Assembly: GCF_036417845.1 (NCBI RefSeq)
Contig: NC_089978.1
Location: 126,386,183 to 126,450,182, forward strand
Direction: 5' to 3'
Source: Apteryx mantelli
Lineage: Eukaryota; Chordata; Aves; Apterygiformes; Apterygidae
DNA length: 64,000 bases
Below are positions 35,071-46,900 of the stretch, piece after piece (within the stretch, counting starts at the first letter, position 1; each line of letters begins with the position of its first letter). The notes under the pieces were generated by a model. That model saw nothing but the letters and a program-made list of their open reading frames with translations. It was not told where the DNA came from and made no database searches. The position numbers and the translations under genes were made by a program.

Positions 35071-38000
35071 TAAATCTGCTCAGCCAGACCTGGCAAAGAC
35101 ATTGCTGTATAAAGTAACTGGAACTCTGCTTAGCAGCATTTGGGCTTTTTCAGCCTAACAAGGCTGAAAAAAAAATTACCACAAGAAGTATTTTGTTTGT
35201 TTATTGAATCTTTTATTTAAAGATTTTTTTCATTTGGATTGTGTGGTCCTAGAATGCAGTGGTGGGGGGAAAGGAAAAGACTGTAGATAAAAGTGTAAAT
35301 ATGTAAGTTAAAGCTAGTTCATATTTGTTGAACTTTTACTTGGAATATGGAAGCTACATTCAGATATGTGCCACAAAGATGTAAAAATATTTTGATCTTA
35401 TGGAGCCTGTTCTCTACAATTCTGTATAAACATAACTTAGAGTTGAATGAGCATGTGGGAGTCAGGCCCGAAGACAGGATTTTGACCCTATGCTGTGACT
35501 CTTTCTACTTTGCAGTTCACATAGAATGAATACTATGTATTGTTTTAATTTAAGGATATAATATTGACTCTCTTCAGAGATTTTTTGTTTGTTTGTTTCT
35601 GATTATATACAGAAATAGTCTGCATTTGTCAGAATATTCTGCTGAGATTTGAGGCTGCTAGATTTTGTGGGTTTTTTTTTTCCTCCCTAGCATTTTCATC
35701 ATAAAAATTTATTTTCATGGGAGTTGAAGCCATTTGCTTAAGAGTGAATTTTGAAACCTTTTAAGCTCAAAAGTGGTCTCTTTCCTATATTTTAAATGAT
35801 TTTTTTTTTCTTAACCAGATTTTAGAAAAAACCATGCTCTCCAAGTATGTGCCAATACAATACATGTAGGCAGTAGATTTTTAATCCTACACACATTATT
35901 TTGGGAAGTTATGCCTCTGAATCTTATGGCATCATTTACATTAAAAAAGCAAGCAGGCTGTGCTTTAGCAAGTTTATTCGAGATGTTTTACTGAAAAGTA
36001 AGCCCTTATTTTCCTTCATAAAGGTCATTGTTATATGTAATATGTCTTTAGAATATGTAATTTACATGCAAGCCAAACAGATTTTATACTTTGCTCAGAA
36101 GAATTGAGTAAAGATGCCCGCATGTGTGAGTATTTGAACTTGGGACTTGATTTGATAAACTAGCACAAGTTGGCTAAGTGTGTATCGACACAGTCTTTCT
36201 CAGATATTGATCACAGAAAACTTTAATAGCCTTTTCGTATGTGCTCATTTTTTGCTATGGTCACTGCATAATGTGAGGTGGCTGTGTTTAGAAGGAGGCG
36301 CTCTCCTGTTCCTGGGGTAAGTAAAGTCATGCGTCCTAGCAGCTTTCAGAAGGACCATGTGTCAGCTAACCACCAAAACCACGTGTCATAAATCTGTCTA
36401 CAAAACCAGAACTCTTAAAGCTGCAAGTAGTCTAGAGAGTTAAAATGGAAATAGAGGGCAACCCAAAGACATGGTCAGTTTTCTGGTGTCTTGGAATGCT
36501 CAGGGCCCCTTCCCTCAAGGCAACTCTGAAACTTGGCGTTGCAGAATCCGGTTGTTTCTTAAGGTTCTGTGCAGTCATCCAAAAACCATTGTTTCTCAAA
36601 GCAGGAAGCATTCTTTCCGGAGAAGAGAGATAATTTTAAAACAAAATTATTTGCTGGTCACAGTTACCTTCTGTATAACTGTGGGCAGCCTGGTGCAAAT
36701 AATGCATGTGTTTGACTTCATTTCCACTTCAGTTCTGTAGTTTGTCACTACCCCCATCACCCTCCTCCCCAGCTTCTGTCCCCATCATCCCAGAGTGTTT
36801 TGTGGCTTTCATCACATAAACCACATCATCAGCACTACTACAGGGATAATCTGTGTATTTATTATAAAATAGACAAAAGAATGAATTCAGAAATGTGTGC
36901 CCTTTCTCTATACCTTTTCCATTGATGAATATTTTTGATGTTCCCTCAAATTTGTATTGTAAGTTGTTTGGGGTTTTGTTACTGTAAAAAATGGCTTCCA
37001 TTATAGAGTAATATTTGTTCTCTTTTAGATTGGCTGGTTTGTAGATATTTAAAAGCAAAAGTCATGTGTAAACTTCTCTAAATTGGTTTTATAACATTAT
37101 TTTAAAGGATTACCTTTGTAGATTAATGCTAGATGTGTGCTATGAGAATGCCAATACATTTGATATTAAAAAAAAAATCTCCCAACATTGCTGAACTTGA
37201 TTGTTACCATTCCTTTCCCTGCTGCCACAAATTACCGGAGAGTAAGCATAAGATAGACTGTCCTACTGCTGTTAGTCACGTACACAAGTATGTGTCTGTT
37301 AACCTAATTTTGTATCAAAGTAATTATTTATTAAAAAAGCATTCAGCTAGCTTATAGCTTCTTGTGGCAAGCAAGGCTGCTTTTGGGTGTAACACAGTGT
37401 TACAGTTGCTTTCTGTAGTTAGGCTAACAGTCTGACAGCCTGAATGACTGGCTTGGAAGAGTCTACCAGATGCCGTCCACCCCATTCCAGCCATTTGCAT
37501 TTAGCATTTGCATCAGTTGCTCTTTGGGGGCTATTGCTACAGGTGTAAATTAGAGCTCCCCTATGGTAACTCTTAGCATATATCAGGCACCTTTTTGCAT
37601 TTGTCCTGCATCTCCATTTCCTGTATCAGTCCCCGTTTAACTGAAATGAGGGAGTGACATGATCCTTCAAAGCATTCTTTGTAAGCTATGTACTCCAAGT
37701 ATGTGCAATTTTGTTTTCAAGGTATTTTATTGTAATTATAAATGTGTTGAGCCATGCTGGGCTGAATTTGCTCGGTTTCCTTCTGTTTTGGAAGGCTAAA
37801 CAGCCTCAGGTCTTGCTTATTCTTGGGAGACAGATCCCCAGAGAACTCCCACTGCCGGGAGCACAAGCGAAAAACAGCCATGGCAATATGTTTGGCATCA
37901 GCAACCACAAAAACCAAACAAGTGAAAAGATTTCATCTAACCTAATTGTCTCAGCTAAACTGATCTGGAATTTTTTTGGTGAATCATGGCATATACCATA

Positions 38001-40828
38001 AAGTCAGTTGATGTAGTCCGTTCACAGGAGACAGTTTATAATCTCAATATTAAGTCATGTGAGTTTGAAAATAAGGAGCGCCTGCCGTCATGTGACTGTT
38101 CATTAGAGGCACTTTCATTAAGGCATACCTTTATTTTGCACTGCTTATCTACAGATGTGAGTGGATTTAGCTTTTTGAATAAATTGTGGTTGAAAGGCAA
38201 AGTTATTTAAAAACAGTATTTGCACTACAGCAGAATTCCAGTGGCGATTATCTTACAGAAAACTAATTCAGTTATTTACATTTGCTGTATGAAAGAGCAT
38301 ATGCTTTCTCTTCAGAAATATAAAATACCAGAAAACTGGCTTTTTATTATGAAAGGTGCTTATATGACCTTGGCCTGTCCCTTCACTAGGATTATGTTTG
38401 CCTTTTTCACCAGCAAAAATCATTTTTCCTAAACACTTTTGAACAGAAATCGTATCTGTCCATATCTTGGAAATCAGGAATCATACATTTTCTGGTGCAA
38501 AACATTACTGTAAAGGCCTTAGTGAAATCAAGGGAGAAATTAGTTTTCAAAGGTTATTTTGAAAATTTATTACAAGACTTGCTCTGCTTGTTTTAAAACA
38601 CTTCAAATGATGCTTGTGCTTTTTCAGTTGGGTGTTTTGCTATCATAAATGCTTAGAGACTTTCAGCTGTTGCAAGTCTAAATTTCAGTGCTGAAATCAT
38701 TGTTGAATTTAAAATTTATAGGTTGAACTAATATTATTAATGTTGTATTTAAATGTTTAGAATAATTTATTACCCAGAAGCTGATATAGCCATAGAAAAC
38801 GATTAAATTTTGACAGAGATAAAAAACAGGTATTTTTTGTACTAGCCAAATTCTCAGTTCCACTGAGGACTACTTTGTTGGGTTTTTTTTAATCACCACT
38901 CTAAATTTGAGAACTGTCCAGGAAAACATTTAATTGGATTTCAAGCTCTTATTCAAGTTTGTGCATTCTGAGAATTTTCTCTAAATGGATTTGTTGTTGT
39001 ACGTTCTTGAGATAAGTGAGCCGTGGTCTTTCTTAGTGTGGATGGTAATTCTAGTCTTGCTTTAGTTGCATTCTTGGTGGGTAATGGAAGCAAAGTTGCT
39101 CATGAGATTGAAGGCATCCATCTCTGCAGAGGATTGGGTGAAAAAAAAAAAAAAGGGCTAGTCTGTGTTGCTGAATGCGGCGTTGTGGTAAAGATACCCA
39201 AGCTAGCCTCAGAAGCTTGTCGACCTAGATGTGCTCAGTGGGACTGGGAAGCAGTACATGGATATGAGTGCAGCATCATTCCTGTGCCTTGCTGCATCAG
39301 GACCATTCAGTTTACAGCTTCACTGTGGGGTACTACACCTTGTGCTGCTGCCAGCTGTGTAATAGAGCTAGGCTAGGTGTGCCTGAACTGCGCACCTCAG
39401 AGAGATTGAAAATGTCTGATTCTAAGAAACCTGTTTAGGTTAGTTGTCAAAACAACTCAGTGGCTTAAATTGTGATTTAGTAATTTTATGGAAAAAAGGG
39501 AGGAAAATTTGTCATTGTTTTGAAAATACTAGCCAGCGTCTGTTAGACGGCAGAAGACAGAGCCTAAAAGTAAGGGTGATTTTCTTTGGTTCCTGTGAAT
39601 GTCCTGTTTGTGATACCAGGAAGTTCTTTGTTACTATCTGTATGGCTAGAGGTCAGCAGAGCAGCTGTAACAGAGCAGTCAGCACCGCATACCCAGCGAG
39701 CCCTGTGCAAGTCCCCCAGCAAATGCTCTGCAGACCTTCATCTGGAAAGCCTTGAAATACTTATGCAAAACCACTACACCAAAGCTAGTCACCTTGGACG
39801 AGCCGGCAGTTTGCTCAGATCCATCTGGACACAGTCACCAGCAAGTCCTGAATAGTGCTGGCCAGGAGGCAGCCCTGACAGGCTTGCTCTAGCAGGTTGA
39901 ATGCGGGTCTGCTGTTGCAGGAGGGCTTCCACACACGTTTCCACCGTGAGCCAGCCCCAGGCAGGAGGAGAACTGAGACTGCTGCTGCTTTTCTGCACTC
40001 AGGCCTTACTGCAGTTCTTGTTACCAGATCACTTGTTCAGGTATCGGGACAAATCTGTTCCTAATGCTCGTGTCAAATGATACCTGAACAGAGATGAAAA
40101 AATAGATTTGCCCTGGTTTATCTTGGGGGAAGCAGCTGTTCTGGGATGTGAAGCACAGTGGTGTAATGACGCAAGATTTTCTGCTTTAGCGCGGGCTCAG
40201 GCAGCAGGACTTCATTAACTCTGACACGAGAAGAAACAGGACACCAAAGAAAGACTGCTTCCATGCTACCTACATCAGTGTTTAAGCCAGTTGGTGCATT
40301 TTTAGATACATATATTTGTACAAGCAGAAGAAGACAAAGCAGACTGAGACCTTCTACTGGGGATTAGCATGCTCCCTCTGATGTTTAATGGGCAGCATGG
40401 TTTTTAAAAAGGGTAGAAATTGAAGGGTCAATGAAAAAACATGGTTAATTAAGTGTGAAAGGTGCTGTCCTTGCTTGGACTGTTAATGGTATGACAAGCA
40501 CTGGTAAAGAGCTTAGCTGGCCAGATTAAAATTAAAAAATTGTCTCAGTCCATCTGCTAACTCCAAGAGCTTTCTTTCATCACCTTGTTTTTTTTCACTG
40601 AAGCGGAATACTCTCTTTGAAGGGAAGATCATTCTAGGATATCTTGGCTGACTTTTTAAAAAACTACTGAAGTTTTTTTTTCTTTTTTCAAAGATAATAT
40701 GTGATGTTAAGACATTTTCAAAAAGGACGATGCTCTTGGTTGGTTCAAGGATGCGTTAAAGCTCTCTTGCTAAAAGGGATTTTCTCTTCCTTTTTTTCTT
40801 TGCATATTGGATTTTAGACGCAGTAAGT
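35071..40828 (+). other. SENP7 3' UTR, intergenic gap and IMPG2 upstream region
   Basis: The 5.76 kb between the SENP7 stop and the IMPG2 ATG. The 3' UTR end is not certain: hexamers lie at 35069-35074 (AATAAA, overlapping the stop), 35940-35945, 37165-37170 and 37330-37335 (all ATTAAA), and 38178-38183 (AATAAA). Open stretches here (e.g. 39023-39376, 39444-39755) show no homology. The right-hand part should hold the IMPG2 promoter and possibly a non-coding first exon, since a TTTTAG acceptor-like site sits at about 40812-40817. Confidence 0.6.
40361..40367 (+). promoter_or_regulatory. Possible CRX/OTX site upstream of IMPG2
   Basis: GGATTAG (reverse CTAATCC) is the CRX/OTX2 core used by photoreceptor promoters. 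It lies about 460 bp upstream of the IMPG2 ATG. A 7-base match is expected often by chance; the only support is that IMPG2 is photoreceptor-expressed. Confidence 0.25.
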
Positions 40829-40904
40829 ATGTTCAACTTCCCTTGGAAAATCTATTTCTGCATCTTGGTTTTGAGAATGATTGAAGATCTTCAGATTGTT
40901 GCAG
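40829..40904 (+). CDS. IMPG2: IMPG2 exon 1, start codon and signal peptide
   Basis: 76 nt. Starts ATG at 40829 with A at -3. Encodes [20 protein letters not shown] then LQIVA plus one base. The basic-then-hydrophobic run KIYFCILVL is a signal peptide core, and the sequence resembles human [20 protein letters not shown] (from memory). Donor GCAG/GTAATG, phase 1 out. There is no in-frame ATG close upstream. The GTAAGT immediately before the ATG is discussed under findings. Confidence 0.87.
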
Positions 40905-43900
40905 GTAATGCAGAACTCTTCTTTCTTCTTTATATTCTCATTTTGAAGGTTTTACCCATGATAGTGTGTAGAAGTATAAATATGTCTTTGTATTAGTTAG
41001 AACAAAGGGAAGTAGAATAATACAGAAAAACATTGCGTTGAATCTGTGCTGTGGTATCAGTGTTAACATGGAGAACTTGCAGTGATTTCCAGGCGGTGTT
41101 ACTGTAAGTTTGTATCGTTTTAACAGAGTAGAATGAAGCTAAGGGATGCTAGTTTTTCCAGCTTCTGCATATGGGCACTGAAGATGTGTCAGTTTTGGTA
41201 AAGATTGGCATTTTGACGTAGTGACCTTGTTTGATGTTCCCTTCTCTCTCTGATGTACCATCTGGCAGTGGTCTTCTGTTCTAGAGCTGACTATTAGCAT
41301 ACCATCAAAATAACCATGTTCCTCATGTTTCAGTCATTAAAGTCAAAGGTGCTATTGATTTTGACGATGCAGAATGAGGTCGTAACCTATGAGATGAAAA
41401 ATGCTATAGATGTGTTACTGTTATTTCTGTAATGAATGACTTCATTGTGATTTTCTTTAGTCATGTTTTTGGGAGGAGGGGGAGAAAGGGAGAAAAAAGT
41501 GGAATTAGCTAACTTCAAATCACCTGCCTGTGGAGGACAGAGAATTAGACTGTCAGGCTAAACCTGAATAGACGCATTCTTCCCTCAGCTGTGAGGTTTC
41601 ATTTGCAGTGATGTGGACAAACTAACATAAGAGGAAATAAAAAAGCTAAAAGCTAAAGCTGGTAAGCTTTTTCTTTTTTCCCCTTCCCCCGCTCCCATCA
41701 AGGGGGGACCCATCTGGTGGTGATAGAAGGTGTACTTGCTAGGTGTTGATTCAGGCAGCTTGCTTAAAGCAAGGGATATGAAAATTAAATGTTTTTTGCT
41801 GAAAGACTGTATGGACTAAGGGGAATTGTTAATTGATTAGTTTAGTGGTCCTGCAAGCTGTCAAGCACATCTGTTTATTCACATGTGTAGTCCCATTGGC
41901 TTAAAGAAGCTAAATCACAGAAGTGAAGTTCAGCACAAAACATTAGCATTTACAGGTTTAGGGCTTTGGGTTGTGTTATCATTTGATAGGATGCTGTAAA
42001 GAGCTTATGGTTGTTTAAAATAGTACTGTTATCATACAGACAGGTTTTGGGGAAGAGGTAAGTGGCTTGTTAACAGAAGAAAGCACAGTTGTGTCCTTCA
42101 GAGATCAGAACAAAGGCATTAAGATGCATTAAGATACGTATGAATGTCTCATTATCTCATCTGAGAAATTTTTGTGTGGTTTTAATTTTACAGCAGAAGC
42201 TTATTCAACTGCGGAAGAAACACAGGCTAAAGATGCTTTACCAGCCCCTCAACTCGGTGGCTGGCAATTAGCAAACCCTTCTCTCTCTCCTGATTTGAAA
42301 AAACCTAACGGCATCTCAGAGCCTGAAAAGGCCAACAGCCGTTTGTTGCTCCGAAGGAAGCGATCCATTCTGTTTCCCGGAGTTAAGATCTGCCCTGATG
42401 AATCTGTTGAGCAGGCGATTGCCAACCATCTGAAATACTTCAGACTCAGAGGTAAGTGAGCATGAACAATGTAGTCAGTGTGCTGTTCATGGGTAATTGA
42501 TGAATAGCTATTTAAAAAGAAATTAATAGATGAAGCTTTTAAAGGTAGGAATAGGAACCATGCAATAGGAAATGTGTTGTTACGCAAGAAACTTCTGTGA
42601 TAACCTTCCTCATGACAAGTTATTCTGAGCTAAAAAGTTGGTATTAACTGAGCTAAGCACATTCATCCTTTCTCATAGAACAATTTGGTCAGAATAATAG
42701 ACGTTATGCACAGGTTCGCTAAGCGGCAGATCTAGTTTTTGTTTAGTGTTCTTAAAGTTCTAGCAGAATTCACAGAGGGATCTTCAGGAAAAGAGCCGAT
42801 CTCTTCATATTAGACTGTGACACTATAGAAAGAGTTGAAGCCTTTCTTTTAAGAGGCATAAGTCAGTATAAAAGAGTCTTCTCTGAAAATCTAAAATAGT
42901 CTCAGTAGTAACTTATTTTGTGTGATGAAATATTTTGGCAATGTGTTGTATTTTAATACTTCTGTCTGTGAAAAGGTTGGAATAGAAAACAGGTTGTCCA
43001 GCAGCTTTTCTTTCTGGTATTTGTGCCTCTCCTTACTGTACCATCCAAACACTTCATGGTGTCTTACTGTGTTTCCACATAATCTATCAGTGAAACAAGA
43101 AAGAGCTGCTATCACTCACAGCTGCTATCAAGTAGAAGGAAACATGTTCAGAGACATGTTTAATGGGACTTTTTGATTACCTATACAAGCAAGTCCCACT
43201 GGTAACTGCAGCGATACACTTAGGTACCTACTTTAAAATAATAATTAAGTCACTATAATTCCCTTTTCAGCATCTTTGTCCGGAATAAGAATGCCTTTTT
43301 GTATTTCTATTTAAAGTTTATTAGAATGTAATTAAATACTTTAAAAAATTACATTTTTATTTAAAATTTATTTATGTGGCTTAGGAAAGGACTTTAAGCT
43401 AAATTTAAAAAAAGAAGTAAGAAGGCCATACTGGCTTCTGTCCGCATGGTAGTTATGCTTGTATCGTGCACTAACAGAAGTGGTAAAACTGTCATGAATA
43501 AACTGAACAGCAGGCTCCTACATCACTGTGATGAATAATTCTACCTTAGATAACTTACATAAGGTCCTGCAAAGCTTGAGACAAGGTAGGGTATTGAGCC
43601 TGTAACCCCTCAAATCCCAGACATCCACCATGGATGCTGGATCAGCCTTTCTGTTTGCTCACTAGGTTAATACCTCTCTCTCAACAGTCACAAGATGAAG
43701 GCCCTTCTCTCACTTCTGGACTGTGGGAGCCCCTTTTTCAGTCTCATCTTTTCAGCAATAGCTGCGGTAATACTGCTGCCCTCTCAGCAGAAATTTCTCT
43801 TTCCTAATAAAGTTCCTGAGGACTTATTCTGTCGCAGAGTACCAACATACAGGGACTTAAAGAAATGGTTTTGAGGAAAGGGAGGCTGATTTCCACAGCT

Positions 43901-46900
43901 CAAATACATTTGCTCTCCAGTCATATTAATGATACTGCACTCCTCTGATCATGTAGGGGCCCCCTCTTGAAATTCTGCTTATAAAATGACAGTTGGGCTG
44001 ACTGGTCACCTATCAGGATAAGGCGTCCATATGGAGGCCTCTTCTGGAAACGATTTCTTTTTGCACTGTACCATGAATACCTCCCTTCTATTGCCACCAT
44101 CTAGTGATTTGTTTTACCTTGGTCTAGTTAACTCCCCCTCCAGCCACAACATATGCATCTAGGAAACTTGCTATGTACATATTACTTCAGAAACCATTTC
44201 AGTAGTCTCCCTTGCTTCTCAAAGCCCCGCAAGGGTATTTTAGTCAGGATTCTGCTTTTTCTCAGACAAGGGTCCACTTCCAAAGCCTGTTGGAGTTGGT
44301 GAGTTTGGCTTCGCGTGGGTCTAGATCATGTACTCTGTGTTCGTACTTCCTTCAGAGCAGTGAAAAACAGTTAGGACCTGGAGTTACTGAACGTATGTGT
44401 GAAAGTAAATTTAAAGAATGTATTTAGAGAAAAAAATGGAATTATGTAGGATCAGAGCCTCATTCAAATATTAAATTGTGCCCAGCTTCAGACAGACATT
44501 TTAAAGATCACACAGTTTGGCAGGCTTCGCGAACTTCTTGCTTACATCCAACCGGTAACGTTTGACTGCTCTTTGTTTTGCTCCAAATGAATCCATGTTA
44601 TGTGCTTTTAACTGCAGTCACCCCTCTTATCTGTGATAAGGGTAATGTGGGCCAATACAGCATAAGCAAAAATGTGAATGATAAAAAAGAATAAAAATCT
44701 GTAAATTATCTTGTAAAATCATATTCAGAACTTAGCTATCCTAGGTTGGACTAGAGGTCCATCTGCCCGAATCCATCTACTTCCCTGCTGGACTGTTCTG
44801 GTCTCCACAGTCCACAAGGACTTCTTGAGCAGAGGTGGTATGTCCACCCTTAGCATGTTAAATTTTTGAAAAAGATTTCTGCAAGAAGCAGAAATGACTT
44901 TAAATAGCAGCAGCCAGAGCAAGGTCCGGTTCAAGCAGCCTGCCTTCTTCATTCGGTTGGCAGCCCTGTGCTGCATCAAGAGTATTTGCTGAGGTTTACT
45001 TAATCGCAGGCTGAGTAAATGCGCCTGGGGTAAGTGAGAGTTGATGATGCTGTTACTTTTCATTCACAGTAAAACTGTTCCTTGAGCTCTCTTATCTGTG
45101 CACTGTCAACAAAATATTCCTAAGAAAGAGTGTCATCACAGTCTGGTTCTCAGAGACCAGCTAGTATTAGAGATTAGAAAAATAACTGACCCCGCAAGGG
45201 AATAAATATGGTAGTACACAGAACTTTTGGATTCATAAAATAGCTTTCATTTTTAGTATGCATTTTAAGAATCTTCTTCTTATTCTATATCTGTTAAAGG
45301 AAGAAATGACTTTAATATCCTATACTTTCTCTTTAAAAGATGGTTTCAATAAAATCTATTCTCTCCTTATTTTTACTTTACTATCAATAAAAAACAGTGG
45401 CCACTACCATGGAAGGAAAGGTTGATTGCTGTTTTGTCAGAAGAGTTTGGTAGAAAAAAAGAAAAGACTTGCATGTGCTGGTTATCCAGGTGACATTTGT
45501 TCTATCTGTATCTACCTTAGAAGGAAACGGGTAGGACTGTAATTATCTATCTGTGGCTCCTAGCTTTATTTACTTTTGCTAGCTTGCTAAGGCCTCTGTT
45601 AGTGGTAGAGATTGACTGGTGTGCATTTCTAATGTAGGCTTTGAGTCAAGTGCTCACGTCCTAGAGTTGTACACTTAAGTGTACTGCTTCCCCCTGCCCC
45701 CCCCCCCCAAGTACAACTTCTGGATTTTTTTTTTAAGGCTAAATTCTCCTAAAAGCAATCACATTCATGACATGTACTGTTTGGCAGACCTGCAAATCCA
45801 GAGATCTGTTATTCAAATGGATAATCCTAAGAGAGAGAAAAAATTTACAGTGAATCATAAACAATTTAAAAGGGGCAGCAGAATACAGGGGTACAGAGAA
45901 ACATCAGTATTCTCTAAAGTAGCAGTAGCAACATTCAGCATTTCAAAGTCTAGGTAATGGTATGATTGCTCATTGGTGATTATGATTATTGTAGTAGATA
46001 GAAGTACCAGTCAAGGGTAGGGATGTTTTTGCAGTTGTTTCTGTTTTATCTGTTGTCTAGAAGACAGGTTTCTTGAGTCCTGATTTATTCCTACAGTCGA
46101 TCACTTTGCAGAGCAGATCAAGTTTTACATTAAGCAATAGGCATTATTTTCTGTCTCTTCTGAACCGAATTTGGGATTGTGATTATCTCTGCAGTCTTCA
46201 GTACTGCCTGCATCTTTTGTAACTATATATGGAAATTACTGCTGTTGGCTGACTTTGTATTTCATTACAGAGGGCGCGAGAGAGAGAGAGCACAAGAGAG
46301 AGGCAGAGAGGGAGCGAGCAAGAGAGCGAGGGAGAGACAGAGAACATAAAGATGAAAATCAGTCATAGATAGTTGTAGATTTGTGTACTCAAAGCCTGTG
46401 GACTGGGTCCTGTAGACTATTTTAACACGTCTTTTTAAAATGGTAACAACACTTTTGTTGGTGCTGGAGATTTTCATAAATCTAGTGCTAGTTTGTAGCT
46501 GGGCTTTTTTGATGAGCACAGAGTCGGTGTGTCTAGTGGACAGCTGTAGGTTTCACAAAACAGATTTAGTGAAATTTTAGTGAAAGTGTGAATTTCAGAC
46601 AGTGAGTGCACTGTATAAGGTAATGTTAATTCTGAATGATGTTTTGTACTGCACACAGGGAATTGATAGCCCAAGCCCCTGTTAAATAAAAATTATTATT
46701 GGGATTGACCAGTCACCTTGTGTTGACAGTTCAGTGTATCTGTCCACTTCCCTTGGTATAAAATGCCGGTAGATGGCTGAGGATTTTAATAGTTTTGGAA
46801 GTTGAGTTAGCCAGTAAAATGGAAACAAGGTAAGGCTTACAAGGTAGCATGGAGAAGCTTGCAGTGTTGTCCCTATTCTGTATCTGTTAACCAGGTAAAA

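Noticed and set aside
35347-39998. Several 60-117 codon open frames on both strands between SENP7 and IMPG2
   Set aside because: No domain similarity, overlapping in several frames, and lying in 3' UTR or intergenic DNA.
44600-44800. Possible DNA-transposon or SINE traces (CCCCTCTTATCTGTGATAAGG and TTGGACTAGAGGTCCATC)
   Set aside because: Short vague resemblances to Tigger-like ends and a reptilian repeat; too weak to assign without a profile search.
46265-46375. Possible exon after TTTCATTACAG
   Set aside because: The following sequence is a GA-rich low-complexity block; the frame is repetitive Arg/Glu/Ser and exons 2 and 3 of IMPG2 already join in phase.
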